From contig NZ_LGJH01000125.1 in assembly GCF_001298105.1 (NCBI RefSeq), positions 1 to 49,270 on the forward strand: 49,270 nucleotides of DNA, written 5' to 3'. Numbering within the stretch: position 1 is the stretch's first letter; every line of letters starts with the position of its first letter. Source of the stretch: Novosphingobium sp. ST904 (lineage in GTDB: Bacteria > Pseudomonadota > Alphaproteobacteria > Sphingomonadales > Sphingomonadaceae). The notes under the pieces are model-generated. The model did not search any database. It saw only the letters and a list, made by a program, of their open reading frames with translations, and was not told where the DNA came from. This document shows positions 16,580 through 25,973 of this stretch, piece by piece. A program made the translations under genes and the position numbers.

Positions 16580-18352
16580 CTACAGCGGCCAGCAGTACAT
16601 GATGAGCGGCGTCCCGACACCCAGCACGAGCAGGGAAAGCGGGGCGCCCAGCCGGGCGTAGTCGCCGAACCGATAGCCGCCCGGCCCCATCACCAGCGTG
16701 TTGCACTGGTGCCCGATCGGGGTGAGGAAGTCGCACCCGGCACCGATCGCCGTAGCCATGAGGAAGGCGTCCGGCCGGTAGCCGAGGTCGGTCGCGAAGA
16801 CGGCGGCGATGGGAGCCACCACCAGCACCGTTGCCGCATTGTTGAGGAACGGCGTAACCGCCATCGAAGCGGCGAGTACCATCGCCACCGCGCCCCATGG
16901 CGGCATGTCCCGGGCGAGCCTCGACAACTCGCTCGCCAGAATGTCGGATGCGCCCGTTGTCTGGAGGGTTTCGCTGACCGGGATCAGGGCGCCCAGCATC
17001 ACCAGGATCGGCCATTCGATGGCTTCGTAGGCATCGTTCACCGGCAGGGCACCGGTGATGATGACCGCGCCAGCCGCCGCGAAGAACGCGACAGCCACAG
17101 GAACGAGCCCGGTTGCCGTCGTTATCATCGCCAGCGCGAGGATCGCCAGTGCCAGCCAGCCGCTGCGGCTCATGCCGAGCCGGATATGCCGCTGTGCCAG
17201 CGGAAGTACGCCAAGTTGCTGGAGGCGGCCGGGCATCTCCTCCAGGACGCCTTGAAGCACAACCACGTCGCCGGCTGCGAGCACGACATTGCCCGGCTTG
17301 TTGCGCAGGCTCTCGCCGCGGCGCGATATTGCCACGAGGCGCAGGCCCATCCGCTCCTTCAGCATCAACCGGCCGGCCGTATTTCCGACAAAGGCCGATT
17401 CCGTCGTTACCACGCCCTCGATCACGCCGATCTCGTCACGGGCGCGCTGATGCTCGTCGTCCTCCTCATGATCGTCGAGGGTGAGCTGCGAGCGGACGAT
17501 GGCCCGTTCCAGCGCGTCGGGATCGCCGGAGAGGATAAGCACGTCGCCCTGCGCGATGTGCGTGTCGGGATGCACGTCTCCGCGCAGGCCGGCGCGCAGG
17601 AGGGCCGTCACTTCTACTTCGCCGTCGTGGTGGTCGACGAACTCCCCGATCGTCTCGCCGATGGCACTCGACAGTTCCGAGACGGTGGCCTCGGTCGTGT
17701 AGTCCGAAATGTTGAGCGCTTCTCCCATGGTCGCGGCGGCGCGCCGGTCCGCGGGCACGAGCCGGTAGCCGAAGCGCAGGAACACGAGCCCGATCACCAG
17801 CATGCCGAGCCCCGTCGGCAGATAGTCGAACATGCGGAAGGGCTCGCCGGTCAGCTCCTCGCGCACGCGGCTGACGATGATATTGGGCGAAGTGCCGATC
17901 ATGGTGGTCAACCCGCCGAGCAGCGAGGCGAACGCCATGGGCATAAGGAAGCGGGAGGGGTTGGAATGGCTGCGCCGGGCCATCTGCGAGGCGGCCGGCA
18001 TCATCATCGCCAATGCGCCGATGTTCTTGATGAGACCGGAAACGACGCCGACGGACGCCGTCAGCACGAACAGTTGCGAACCGGGCCGTCGTACCCATTG
18101 GCTGACCCAGTTCACTGCCTGCTCGACGACACCGGTCCGCTGCACGGCAGCGGAAAGCACCAGCGCGGAGGCAATGATGATGACGATATCGTCGGAGAAC
18201 CCCGAAAATGCCTTCTCCGGCGGGACGAGGCCCAGCGCCAGCGCGGCAAGGAGGGCGATGATCGCCGTGACATCGTAGCGGAAACGGCCCCAGACGAAGA
18301 GAATCATCATGCCGCACAGGGTGGCGATGGAAAGCCACTGGTTCAGGGTCAT
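16580..18352 (-). CDS. SLC13-family anion permease with two RCK_C (TrkA-C) domains
   Basis: A 590-residue inner membrane transporter of the divalent anion:sodium symporter (SLC13/YbiR-like) type. An N-terminal helix bundle holds GLIKNIGALAMMMPAASQMARR and SLLGGLTTMIGTSPNIIVS, the first substrate motif with its SPN. Two soluble TrkA-C-like domains follow (about 215-285 and 305-385; HIAQGDVLILSG and GNVVLAAGDVVVLQG). A second helix bundle contains TPFLNNAATVLVVAPIA and FLTPIGHQCNTLVMGPGGY. Homologues carry sulfate, dicarboxylates or other anions; the substrate is unknown here. It is transcribed against the M24 peptidase with no room for a separate terminator. Confidence 0.92.
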   Translation of the reverse strand: MTLNQWLSIATLCGMMILFVWGRFRYDVTAIIALLAALALGLVPPEKAFSGFSDDIVIIIASALVLSAAVQRTGVVEQAVNWVSQWVRRPGSQLFVLTASVGVVSGLIKNIGALAMMMPAASQMARRSHSNPSRFLMPMAFASLLGGLTTMIGTSPNIIVSRVREELTGEPFRMFDYLPTGLGMLVIGLVFLRFGYRLVPADRRAAATMGEALNISDYTTEATVSELSSAIGETIGEFVDHHDGEVEVTALLRAGLRGDVHPDTHIAQGDVLILSGDPDALERAIVRSQLTLDDHEEDDEHQRARDEIGVIEGVVTTESAFVGNTAGRLMLKERMGLRLVAISRRGESLRNKPGNVVLAAGDVVVLQGVLEEMPGRLQQLGVLPLAQRHIRLGMSRSGWLALAILALAMITTATGLVPVAVAFFAAAGAVIITGALPVNDAYEAIEWPILVMLGALIPVSETLQTTGASDILASELSRLARDMPPWGAVAMVLAASMAVTPFLNNAATVLVVAPIAAVFATDLGYRPDAFLMATAIGAGCDFLTPIGHQCNTLVMGPGGYRFGDYARLGAPLSLLVLGVGTPLIMYCWPL

Positions 18353-18539
18353 CGGAACTCGCTCTGGACTGCCGCGATATCGGCATATCCATGTAATGCT
18401 CGAGCGCCCTCAAGGTGCCGGGGGCGCCAACGTTCTCGCCCGAGTATGGCGTTGAACAGGAGCACTATTCCCGTGCGGCCATCAAGGAGCATCCCTCCCT
18501 GGCGCTGTTCCCTGCCGGTTAGTCCATGCAATTGATTTT

Positions 18540-18555
18540 GGTTAATCGAGTAACC
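18540..18555. other. Inverted repeat upstream of the GGDEF gene
   Basis: GGTTA-ATCGAG-TAACC, 5-bp arms with a 6-bp spacer, lies 38 bases before the GGDEF start in the 240-bp divergent region. It could be an operator; nothing else distinctive is seen in this intergenic stretch. Confidence 0.25.
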
Positions 18556-18592
18556 TTGTTGAACTAGGGGATGTGCCATAGGTCGCTGCGCA

Positions 18593-20349
18593 ATGGTTTG
18601 CGAATCGCCATTCTTCCGTCGTGCCGTGCGGGCCCTGACTTTCCTCTGCGCATTTCTGTGCATGGGATCGGCGGGCGTCGCATCGGCGGAAGTCCTGCGA
18701 TTGGGGCAGCCCCTGTGCCACGCCGTCAGCTCCGTGGTGCCCGCGGGCGACGCGATCCCGGAAAACTTCGCCTGCACCGGAAAGCCGGAAGGCTATCAGA
18801 AAGGTACGCTCTGGCTGCATGACATGCTGCCGATCGGGGCCGACGAGCAGGACGATCTCTCTCTTATCATCCACAGTTCCCGGTTCGACAGGCTCTTCGT
18901 CTACTTCACTTATGCCGACGGCGCGATGGAACGGCAGGACGTGCGCAGCGGCGATTTCGGCTCGCACTGGCGTGCGGGCGGCAGCTCGCCTTTCGTGCGC
19001 CGCACCGCGATGTTTCGCTGGTGGGCGTGACGATGCGGTTCGACAAGGTGGCCAGCGCGAACCTGCTTCGCATGAGGCTGGTAGGCCGCGGCGAGGAGAG
19101 CACGCAAACGACCGGACTGGCGACGTCGATCGGCGCCGCGCTCGTGCTGCTGCTGGCGGGAGCCATCTACAATGCATCGCTGGCCGTGGCGGTGCGGCGG
19201 CAGTTTTCGGCCTGGCAGGCGGCCTGGGCCAGTTGCATGATCGTGTGGGGCGCCTGCTGGTCCCAGCTCCACCTGTTCTTCTTCCCGGGCATGGCGGGCG
19301 CTGTTTCCGCGCAGATCTGCACGGGCCTTTCATGCCTGGCGATCTCGCTGGCGACCCTGAGCGCGGTAACCGCATTGGACGAAGGATATGTCAGCCGCTG
19401 GGCACGGCGGGCCGCACTGGTCCTGACCGGCTGCGTGGCGCTGCTGGGCGTGCCTCTTTCCTTCATGCGCTCGGGGCCAATCGATGCGCTGGCTGGGGTT
19501 TTGGGCATCCTCGTGCTGGCCAACCTGTTGGCGGTTGCATTCTGCATCGCGCAGGCCTGGCGCCGGGGCAGCCACGAGGCGCGCAGCTTCGCGGGGGCAT
19601 GGTCCGTGCCGATGGTCGTCCTCGGTTCGATCGAGTTCATCGACACCAACACGATGTTCTGGGGCGGCGGCTCGCAGATACTGATCCTTTTTGCGGCGGC
19701 GTGGCAGACCTTGTGGCTTTCGGTTGCCGCATCGCGTTCGCACGCCCGGCTGCGGATCGAGCGCGATATGGCGCGCCAGGCCGAGGCGCAGGCCCAGGAA
19801 CTGGCCCGCCGCGATTCGCTGACCGGCTTGCCCAATCGGCGCGGCTTCATCGAAAGGGTGGGCACTGTCCTCGAACAGTCGCAGCAACAGGGGGCCACGG
19901 TTGCCCTGCTGCTGATCGATGTCGACTGGTTCAAGTCGATCAACGATGTCTACGGACACGAGGCAGGCGATGTCGTGCTGGCCACGATCGCCCGGCAGAT
20001 CGGCCCTCACGAAAGCCGGACCTGCACCGTCGCGCGGCTCGGCGGCGAGGAATTCGCGATGATGGTGGCCGGTCTCGAAGACTTCGCGCTCAAGCGCTTT
20101 GCCGAGGACGTTCGCCGGGAGATCGCCGCATGCGATCATGGCGAGGCGATCGGAAGGCGCAACGTCACCGTAAGCATCGGGCTGGCCAAAGCCGCGACCG
20201 GCGCGGATTTCCGTTCGCTCTATCGCCTTGCCGACGAAGCACTCTACGATGCCAAGCGTCAGGGACGGGATCAGGTCGTGGTCAGGACGCTGGACGTGCT
20301 CGTTTCCTCCGCCGCGGAAGATATCGAGCGGGCTGCCCTGGGCAGTTAA
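18593..20349 (+). CDS. 7TM-DISM membrane diguanylate cyclase (GGDEF), frameshifted
   Basis: Membrane-bound GGDEF protein predicted to make cyclic di-GMP. A signal peptide (to VASA) leads into a periplasmic 7TMR-DISMED2-type domain (TLWLHDMLP, RFDRLFVYFTYADG). Then come about seven membrane helices (from IGAALVLLLAGAIYN), a short coiled coil (ERDMARQAEAQAQELARR) and a GGDEF domain (RDSLTGLPNRRGF, DVDWFKSINDVYGHEAGD, RLGGEEFAM). The GGEEF catalytic loop is intact; no RxxD inhibitory site precedes it. The first frame stops at 19030, but the second frame continues the sensor domain as HRDVSLVGVTMRFDKVAS. One base is missing near 19002. It is convergent with a phospholipase gene, and the two stop codons overlap in TTAA. 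The Csu-type pilus operon beyond that gene could be a c-di-GMP output, but nothing in the sequence shows it. Confidence 0.88.
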
Positions 20350-21595
20350 CGAACCAGGGCGAAGCCTATGCGCAGGCGTGTGGTGGAACGGTTGTAGTCG
20401 AGCAGGTTCTCGCCGTAGCCGGCAAAGCCCTGAACGAAGAGGTAGAGATCGGGCCCGCCGCCCAGCAGGCGGGGCAGCGGATAGGACAGGTCCGCGTTGA
20501 CCGCGCCCTTGCCCGAGGACAGGTTCAGGCGCGTGGTGGCAGATAGCCGCCAGCCGTTTTCCTCGCCATACTGCACGAACAATCCGGTATTGCCGCGGTA
20601 GTGGAGGATGTCCGGGTTGCCGGACGTGCTTCCGACCGGGAACGTCAGGCGCGGCGCGATCATCAGGCGGCGGTCCTGGCCAAGCGGGATCGCGGCCATC
20701 GGGGCAATGTAGATACTGTTGATGCTGCGGGAATCGTCCCCGTCGCGGCCGTTCGATTCGTGCCGCAAGCCGCCCTGCAGAGCCAGGGAAATGCCGTTTT
20801 CCAGCACTTTGCTGGGCGTGACGTAGATGATCTCGGGCTGATAGTCGATGTTGCGGAACGGCATCGAGCGGGCGCGCAGGTCCCAGAACATGCGCTGGGT
20901 GTAGGCCAGATGAAGGCCGTCCCGCCAGGAACCGGGAAGGTCGGCAGCGTGGCGGGAGCCGAACAGCCGGTATTCGAAGCTGAGCTGGATACGGGCCTCG
21001 GTATTGGTGCCAGGCCCGTAGACGGCGTAGATCGGTTCGTAGGGTGCGAGATTGTTAACGAAGGCATTGCCCGCGCTCCGGTCGGACGGGGGAGCGGCGA
21101 CAGGATGGGTTACAGGCTCGTTCTGCGCGAGTTGTGCCGGGGGCGAGGCTTGCGATGATGGCGGGGGCGGCGGGGCAAGATGGAGGGCAATCTGTTGCCC
21201 GCTCCACCGCGGGATCGAAACGAGCGCTCCATCGGGGGCCTTGTCTGCCGGAAGCCGGTAGCGCGCCCGGCCGAAGCCGCCGGGCGCGACGGTGATCTGC
21301 GCGGGCGTACCGGGTGCACGTTCGAGCGATACCGAGGTTTGCCGGCCTTCGGCACGATCAGGGCTTCCACCCGATCGGGCAACGTGGTTGTGGCGGGAGT
21401 GGCGGCGGTGTTGAGAAAACGCAGGTCGATCAGCACGGCGCCGTCCGAGTCCCGCTCGCCGGCCTTGCCGATCAAGGCTTCCATCGGCTCGTCGGCCATG
21501 GCCGGCATCGGCGCGATGGAGGCAAGGATGCAGAGCGGCGCGAGCCCCGCCATGACATAGTGGCGGCGGTGCCTTGCGACGGGGCGAAGGGTCAT
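20346..21595 (-). CDS. Outer membrane phospholipase A (OMPLA/PldA-like), frameshifted
   Basis: Outer membrane beta-barrel phospholipase. The active-site stretch LRHESNGRDGDDSRSINSIY has His (20760-20762), Ser (20754-20756) and Asn (20718-20720) spaced as in E. coli OMPLA (His142, Ser144, Asn156). The pre-barrel motif YEPIYAVYGPGTNTEARIQLSFEYRLF is also family-like. The N terminus has a signal peptide (MTLRPVARHRRHYVMAGLAPL...AMADEP) and an additional domain of about 130 residues ending in a Pro-rich linker. One A is missing near 21338 (VPKAGK-TSVSLERAPG); the repaired protein is about 415 residues. The ATG at 21595, with AGGA upstream, is preferred over a start 21 codons earlier. Such enzymes are usually silent until the outer membrane is disturbed. 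Confidence 0.87.
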
Positions 21596-21854
21596 CAAAG
21601 CTGTCCTGTTATCAATCGGCGCACCGCGAAAAATGAAGCGCGCTGGACCTTTGCCCAAGCCGCCCGGATGACCTGGACGGTATCAGCGCTTCCGCATTAG
21701 TACAAACAGATTAGGGGCATAGGACCTTCGCGCGAGGGCCTGGCCCTTGCCTTTGGGCGAGCGTGGGTCTGAAGCAAAGATGTCTGGCTTCTCCGCAAAG
21801 ACCGAAACCCGGTGCGAATGAGATTCTCAAAGCCTTTCCGTTAGATGCGGCGAC

Positions 21855-22379
21855 ATGAACTCACATCGCATCTCATTCCGCCCCGGGACGTGTTTCGCAG
21901 CCACCGCGATTGCCATGCTCGCCGCGTCCTTCATGACCACCGGCGCCCATGCGGCCACCGCGACCGCGCCGATGGCTGTCACTGCCACCGTCCAGTCGGC
22001 CTGCATCGTGGTGGCCACCCCGCTGGCATTCGGGACCTACGATCCCACCTCGGGATCGGTGAAGGATGCCAACAGCACAATTACCGTCACCTGTACCAGC
22101 GGCACGTCCTTCACCGTGGGCCTCAATCCGGGTTCGACGAGCGGCGCGACCGTCACCACCCGGCAGATGGCCAACGGCACCAACCGGCTGTCCTACGCTC
22201 TCTATAGCGACATCAACCACACGACAAACTGGGGCAACACGCCCGGCACCGATACGCCCACCGCGACCACGGCTACCGCTGTGCCTTCGCTCCTGACCGT
22301 CTACGGCCGTATCTCGGCGTCGCAGAACGTCCCGGCCGGCGCCTATACCGACAGTGTGACCGTCACGGTCAATTACTGA
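21855..22379 (+). CDS. Spore coat U (SCPU) domain pilin subunit, Csu type
   Basis: Structural subunit of an archaic chaperone-usher (Csu-like) pilus, 174 residues. A signal peptide (to AHAATATA) precedes an Ig-like SCPU domain. Its signatures are VQSACIVVATPLAFGTYDPTSGS, ITVTCTSGTSFTVGLNPGS with the paired Cys residues, RLSYALYSD and the closing beta strand AYTDSVTVTVNY. It is the first of four genes; two bases separate it from the chaperone. The donor strand at the N terminus (ATATAPMAVTATVQ) would complete the neighbouring subunit. Confidence 0.92.
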   Translation: MNSHRISFRPGTCFAATAIAMLAASFMTTGAHAATATAPMAVTATVQSACIVVATPLAFGTYDPTSGSVKDANSTITVTCTSGTSFTVGLNPGSTSGATVTTRQMANGTNRLSYALYSDINHTTNWGNTPGTDTPTATTATAVPSLLTVYGRISASQNVPAGAYTDSVTVTVNY

Positions 22380-22381
22380 AC

Positions 22382-23125
22382 ATGGGGCCTTCCGGTCCCC
22401 GGCGGTTCGTCCTCGGCGCGCTGGCCGTCTTGGCGGCATTGTCCGCATTCGGCGCAAGCGCGGGCGCCAGCGCCTTGCGGGTGACGCCGATCCGGGTGGA
22501 GGTGCAGGCCGGCAAGCAGTTCTGCTCGCTCAGCATCGCCAATGACGGAGACCAGCCGGTGAGCGTTCAGGTTCGCGGCTATCGCTGGTCCAAGGACGAA
22601 CGCGGCGCGGACGTGCTGGATACGGCGGTGGGATTTCAGATCAATCCGACGATCGTGACGCTAAAGGCGCAGGAGTCGCGCCTCATCCGCTGCAGCCTGC
22701 CCCCGGCCGAAGGTGCCATCGAACAGACCTGGCGGCTGGTGTTCGATGAACTGCTCACGCCGGTTAGCGTTACCGTGCCCGGGGAAATCCGCGCGCTCCT
22801 GCGCATCAGCGTGCCCGTGTTTCGGGCGCCGGACGGGGCCTCCCCCGATATCTCGTGGACCTTGGTGAGGACGCCTGAAGGAGGGCAATCGGTTGTTCTC
22901 ACCAATAGCGGAAGCCGGCACATCCGGGCTATCTCACTGGAACTCAAACCGTCTTCCGGCGCGGGGCAGCGGGTCGAGCGCGGATTTTACCTCCTGGCGG
23001 GAGGGCACTTCGAGATTCCTGTAGCGCTTTCACAGGCCAGCCCGATCGCCGAGGTCCTCATCCAGACCGACGAAGGATCGATCACCCCGTCACGAGCCGC
23101 CGTTTCGGCCGGCGCGGGCCAGTGA
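22382..23125 (+). CDS. Periplasmic pilus chaperone (PapD/CsuC-like)
   Basis: A 247-residue periplasmic chaperone that holds pilin subunits for the usher. The signal peptide ends near GASA. The N-terminal Ig domain starts ALRVTPIRVEVQAGKQFCSLSIANDGDQPVSVQVRGYRW. The family block follows with FQINPTIVTLKAQESRLIRCSLPPAEGAIEQTWRLVFDEL, supplying the conserved Arg and the subunit-binding strand. The second Ig domain ends with HFEIPVALSQASPIAEVLIQTDEGS. It sits between the SCPU subunit and the usher, with gaps of 2 and 12 bases. Confidence 0.92.
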   Translation: MGPSGPRRFVLGALAVLAALSAFGASAGASALRVTPIRVEVQAGKQFCSLSIANDGDQPVSVQVRGYRWSKDERGADVLDTAVGFQINPTIVTLKAQESRLIRCSLPPAEGAIEQTWRLVFDELLTPVSVTVPGEIRALLRISVPVFRAPDGASPDISWTLVRTPEGGQSVVLTNSGSRHIRAISLELKPSSGAGQRVERGFYLLAGGHFEIPVALSQASPIAEVLIQTDEGSITPSRAAVSAGAGQ

Positions 23126-23137
23126 CAGGGAGGCGCC

Positions 23138-25441
23138 ATGGCGAGGCGTTCACGCTATCGTCCGGCATGGACGGCATTTGCCGTCGCAGCCTGTCTTTGC
23201 GGCACGGCGGCCGAGGCGCAGCAGGGCGAGACGCCTATGCCGGTGGGAATCGTGCTGAACGGCCGCGATCTCCAGCGGCCGGGTCTCGTCGTCGTGGATG
23301 GTGAACGAATTTTCGTTCGCGTGTCCGACCTGCGCGAGTGGGGCATAGTCACCGCGTTTCGTACCGAGGTGCAGCTCGAGGGTGAAAGCTATCTGGAGAT
23401 CGGCAGCGAACAGGGCATTTCCGGCCGCCTCGATCCCGATGGCGCAAACCTGTTGCTCGACGTCGATCCGGCTCATCTGCCGGAAACGCGCATCGGCGCC
23501 AGCGAGCGCGCGGTGCCGGTTGCGGAGGCGGTCCCCGTGGCCTTCATCGATTACGAACTTCATTTCACGCGGCAAAAGCGGGATAACTTTGCCTCCGCCG
23601 TGGTCGATGCCGGAGTATCCGGCCCGTGGGGCGTGGCGGGCACGAGCGCACTGGCCGAAAGCACGCGATCATCCGTTACCCGCCTCGACAGCACCTTTGT
23701 CCGCGATTTTCCCGAACAAAACCAGCGCCTTTCGGTGGGGGACACATTTACGCGAGGATCCGCATGGAGCCAGTCGGCCCGCTTCGGAGGTATTCGCTTC
23801 GGAACCGATTTCTCGCTCGATCCCGCCCGGATAACCTATCCGCTCCCCTCTGTCAGCGGCAGCGCACTGCTGCCTTCCACGGTCGAGCTTGCATCGCGAG
23901 CCGCCAGCCAGTCGCTCGCAGTCGAACCCGGCCGGTTCGCGTTCGATTACCGGCCCCGTTTCACCGGAGCGGGGGAAGTGACGATGATCGTGCGCGATAT
24001 TGCCGGCAACGAGCGGACCGTAAGCCGCAGCTTCTATTCAAGCACGGCACTGCTGCGCCCCGGCCTATCGGAATTTTCGCTGGAGGCCGGAGCGCTGCGG
24101 CAGGACTATGGCTACCGCAGTTTCGCCTATGGCGAAGCCTTTGCGGCTGCCTCCTATCGCCGGGGCCTCACCCCGGTCCTGACCCTGGAAGGCCGCGCCG
24201 AGGGCAGCGGGCGGACGCGGATGGCAGGGGGCGCGGCGACACTGGTGATCCAGCCCATCGGTGAAATGCGGCTGAGCGCGGCCGCCTCGCAGGGCGATGC
24301 CGGGCACGGCCGCCTCTATCAGGTCCAGTTCCAGCGCCTGACGCCGGGCTACTCGATCACGGCGAGCTACCGGGCTGCGGATGCGGGCTTCAGGCAGGTG
24401 GGCGACAATGTGCGCGAGCGGGAAGCGCGGCGGGAACTCGCCGTCTCGGGCAGTCTGGTGCTGGGCAGGCTGGGCGGGCTCAATGCAAGCTACCTGCGCA
24501 TCGTGGAGGGCCGTCGCCACCAGTCGATTTCGTCGGTGGGGTATTCGACCAACGTGGGCCGGGTTTTTCTGTCCCTCGGGGCGCAGCGTTTCGACAGCGA
24601 CGACGGCACCGTGACATCGGGATTCGCGAGCCTGACCTTGCCGCTGGGCCAGGGGCGCCACGTGGGTTTCTATGCCGACCAGGAAAGCGCCGCGGCGACG
24701 TATGAGAAGGCGGCGCCATCGGGTCGGGGGCTGGGGTACCGCGCGGCGGGCGGATATGAAGACGATCGCGGTGTCTGGGTGGAGGGAGCGGCAACCCTGC
24801 GCGCGGCTGCGGGGCAACTCGATATTGCTGCGGCCCGGCGGGGCGGCGATATCATGGCGCGGCTTGAGGCGCGCGGCGCTCTCGTCGTGACGGGCGGAGG
24901 GCTGGTCGCCACGCCCAGCGTCGACAATGCCCTGGCGGTGGTGGAGGTGCCGGGCTCCAGCGCGGTGGACGTCATGCTCGAAAACCAGCCCATTGCCAGA
25001 AGGGCGGGGGGAGGGCGGCTGGCCGTGGTGACCGGTCTTCAGCCCTATGTCGCCAACCGGATATCGATCGATCCGTCCGAATTGCCGATTTCGGGCGAAC
25101 TCGGCGCTGCCGAACAGGTCGTCGCGCCGGGGTGGCGACAGGCCGCGCGGGTCTCGTTCGGCAGTCGCGAGGTGCATCCCGTCCGCTTGCGTCTGGTGGA
25201 TGAGGGAGGTTCTCCCTTGCCACCCGGCCTTGTCGTGACCGGGGGGGAAGGAGACGCCATTTTCACGGGTTACGACGGGGAGGTCTTCCTTGCCGATTAT
25301 CAGGCGCGCGCGATCCTGACGGTGGAGAGGGCTGGCGGGAGCCGATGCCGTGTCCTGCTGCCGTCCAGCGCTCCTGCCGATGCCTTGGCGACGCCGCTGG
25401 CCGTTACCTGCACGGCAGTTCCATGGAAGACTGGACAATGA
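23138..25441 (+). CDS. Fimbrial outer membrane usher (CsuD-like)
   Basis: Outer membrane usher, 767 residues. After a signal peptide it has a PapC-type N-terminal domain (PVGIVLNGRDLQRPGLVVVDGERIFVRVSDLREWGI), then a 24-strand barrel. In the barrel FIDYELHFTRQKRDNF, GSAWSQSARFGGIRFGTDFSLDPARITYPLPSVSGSALLPSTVEL and PGRFAFDYRPRFTGAGEVTMIVRDIAGNE are typical usher segments. The C-terminal domains follow (PLPPGLVVTGGEGDAIFTGYDGEVFLADYQA). It exports and assembles the SCPU subunits. Its TGA overlaps the ATG of the next gene (ATGA), indicating coupled translation. Confidence 0.93.
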   Translation: MARRSRYRPAWTAFAVAACLCGTAAEAQQGETPMPVGIVLNGRDLQRPGLVVVDGERIFVRVSDLREWGIVTAFRTEVQLEGESYLEIGSEQGISGRLDPDGANLLLDVDPAHLPETRIGASERAVPVAEAVPVAFIDYELHFTRQKRDNFASAVVDAGVSGPWGVAGTSALAESTRSSVTRLDSTFVRDFPEQNQRLSVGDTFTRGSAWSQSARFGGIRFGTDFSLDPARITYPLPSVSGSALLPSTVELASRAASQSLAVEPGRFAFDYRPRFTGAGEVTMIVRDIAGNERTVSRSFYSSTALLRPGLSEFSLEAGALRQDYGYRSFAYGEAFAAASYRRGLTPVLTLEGRAEGSGRTRMAGGAATLVIQPIGEMRLSAAASQGDAGHGRLYQVQFQRLTPGYSITASYRAADAGFRQVGDNVREREARRELAVSGSLVLGRLGGLNASYLRIVEGRRHQSISSVGYSTNVGRVFLSLGAQRFDSDDGTVTSGFASLTLPLGQGRHVGFYADQESAAATYEKAAPSGRGLGYRAAGGYEDDRGVWVEGAATLRAAAGQLDIAAARRGGDIMARLEARGALVVTGGGLVATPSVDNALAVVEVPGSSAVDVMLENQPIARRAGGGRLAVVTGLQPYVANRISIDPSELPISGELGAAEQVVAPGWRQAARVSFGSREVHPVRLRLVDEGGSPLPPGLVVTGGEGDAIFTGYDGEVFLADYQARAILTVERAGGSRCRVLLPSSAPADALATPLAVTCTAVPWKTGQ

Positions 25442-25917
25442 TGCGTAAAACCCTGCTGCTTCTGGCGATGGCCGCCGGATCGTCCCTCGCATCGCCGGCG
25501 CAGGCGCTTTGCGTCCTGTGCACCTGCTCCGCTTCGACGACCGGGCTTGCCTTCGGGCCATACGATCCCAGTTCGCCCGGCCCCCGCGATGCCAATGCCA
25601 CGGTCACGATAAACTGTTCGGGCGTGGCCGCCTTGCTGGGCAATATCGAAGTGGCCCTGAGCCCGGGCGGGGCGAGCAGCATCCCGCTTCGGCGCATGGT
25701 ACAGGGCAGCGAACAACTGGTTTACAACATCTATTCCGACGCGACCTACACCACCCTGTGGGGCGATGGTTCGGGGGGCACGGCCGGGGTATCGCTGCCT
25801 TTCAATGGACTGCTCAGCTATACCGCCACCGTTACCGCCTACGGCCGGATTCCGACGCACCAGTACGTAAAACCGGGCCCCTACACGGACACGGTGACGG
25901 TGACGGTCACGTACTGA
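25438..25917 (+). CDS. SCPU-domain pilus protein, probable tip or minor subunit (CsuE-like position)
   Basis: A 159-residue exported protein with signal peptide MRKTLLLLAMAAGSSLASPAQA and one SCPU domain: CTCSASTTGLAFGPYDPSSPGPRDANATVTINC, QLVYNIYSD, TLWGDGS and the closing PYTDTVTVTVTY. An extra Cys pair (LCVLCTC) at the mature N terminus is unlike the first subunit. Tip adhesins of Csu pili usually have two such domains and about 330 residues, so this is a short version and could be a second shaft subunit. The start ATG overlaps the usher stop; a second ATG follows directly. Confidence 0.88.
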   Translation: MMRKTLLLLAMAAGSSLASPAQALCVLCTCSASTTGLAFGPYDPSSPGPRDANATVTINCSGVAALLGNIEVALSPGGASSIPLRRMVQGSEQLVYNIYSDATYTTLWGDGSGGTAGVSLPFNGLLSYTATVTAYGRIPTHQYVKPGPYTDTVTVTVTY

Positions 25918-25973
25918 TCCCTCAGCGTTTGACTTCGCGGGGGATGCCGGTGATCTTCCCGGCAGGAGATGAG

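Noticed and set aside
21720..21740. AGGGCC-T-GGCCCT palindrome before the pilus operon
   Set aside because: Pure GC palindromes of this size are common in this base composition and nothing near it supports a role.
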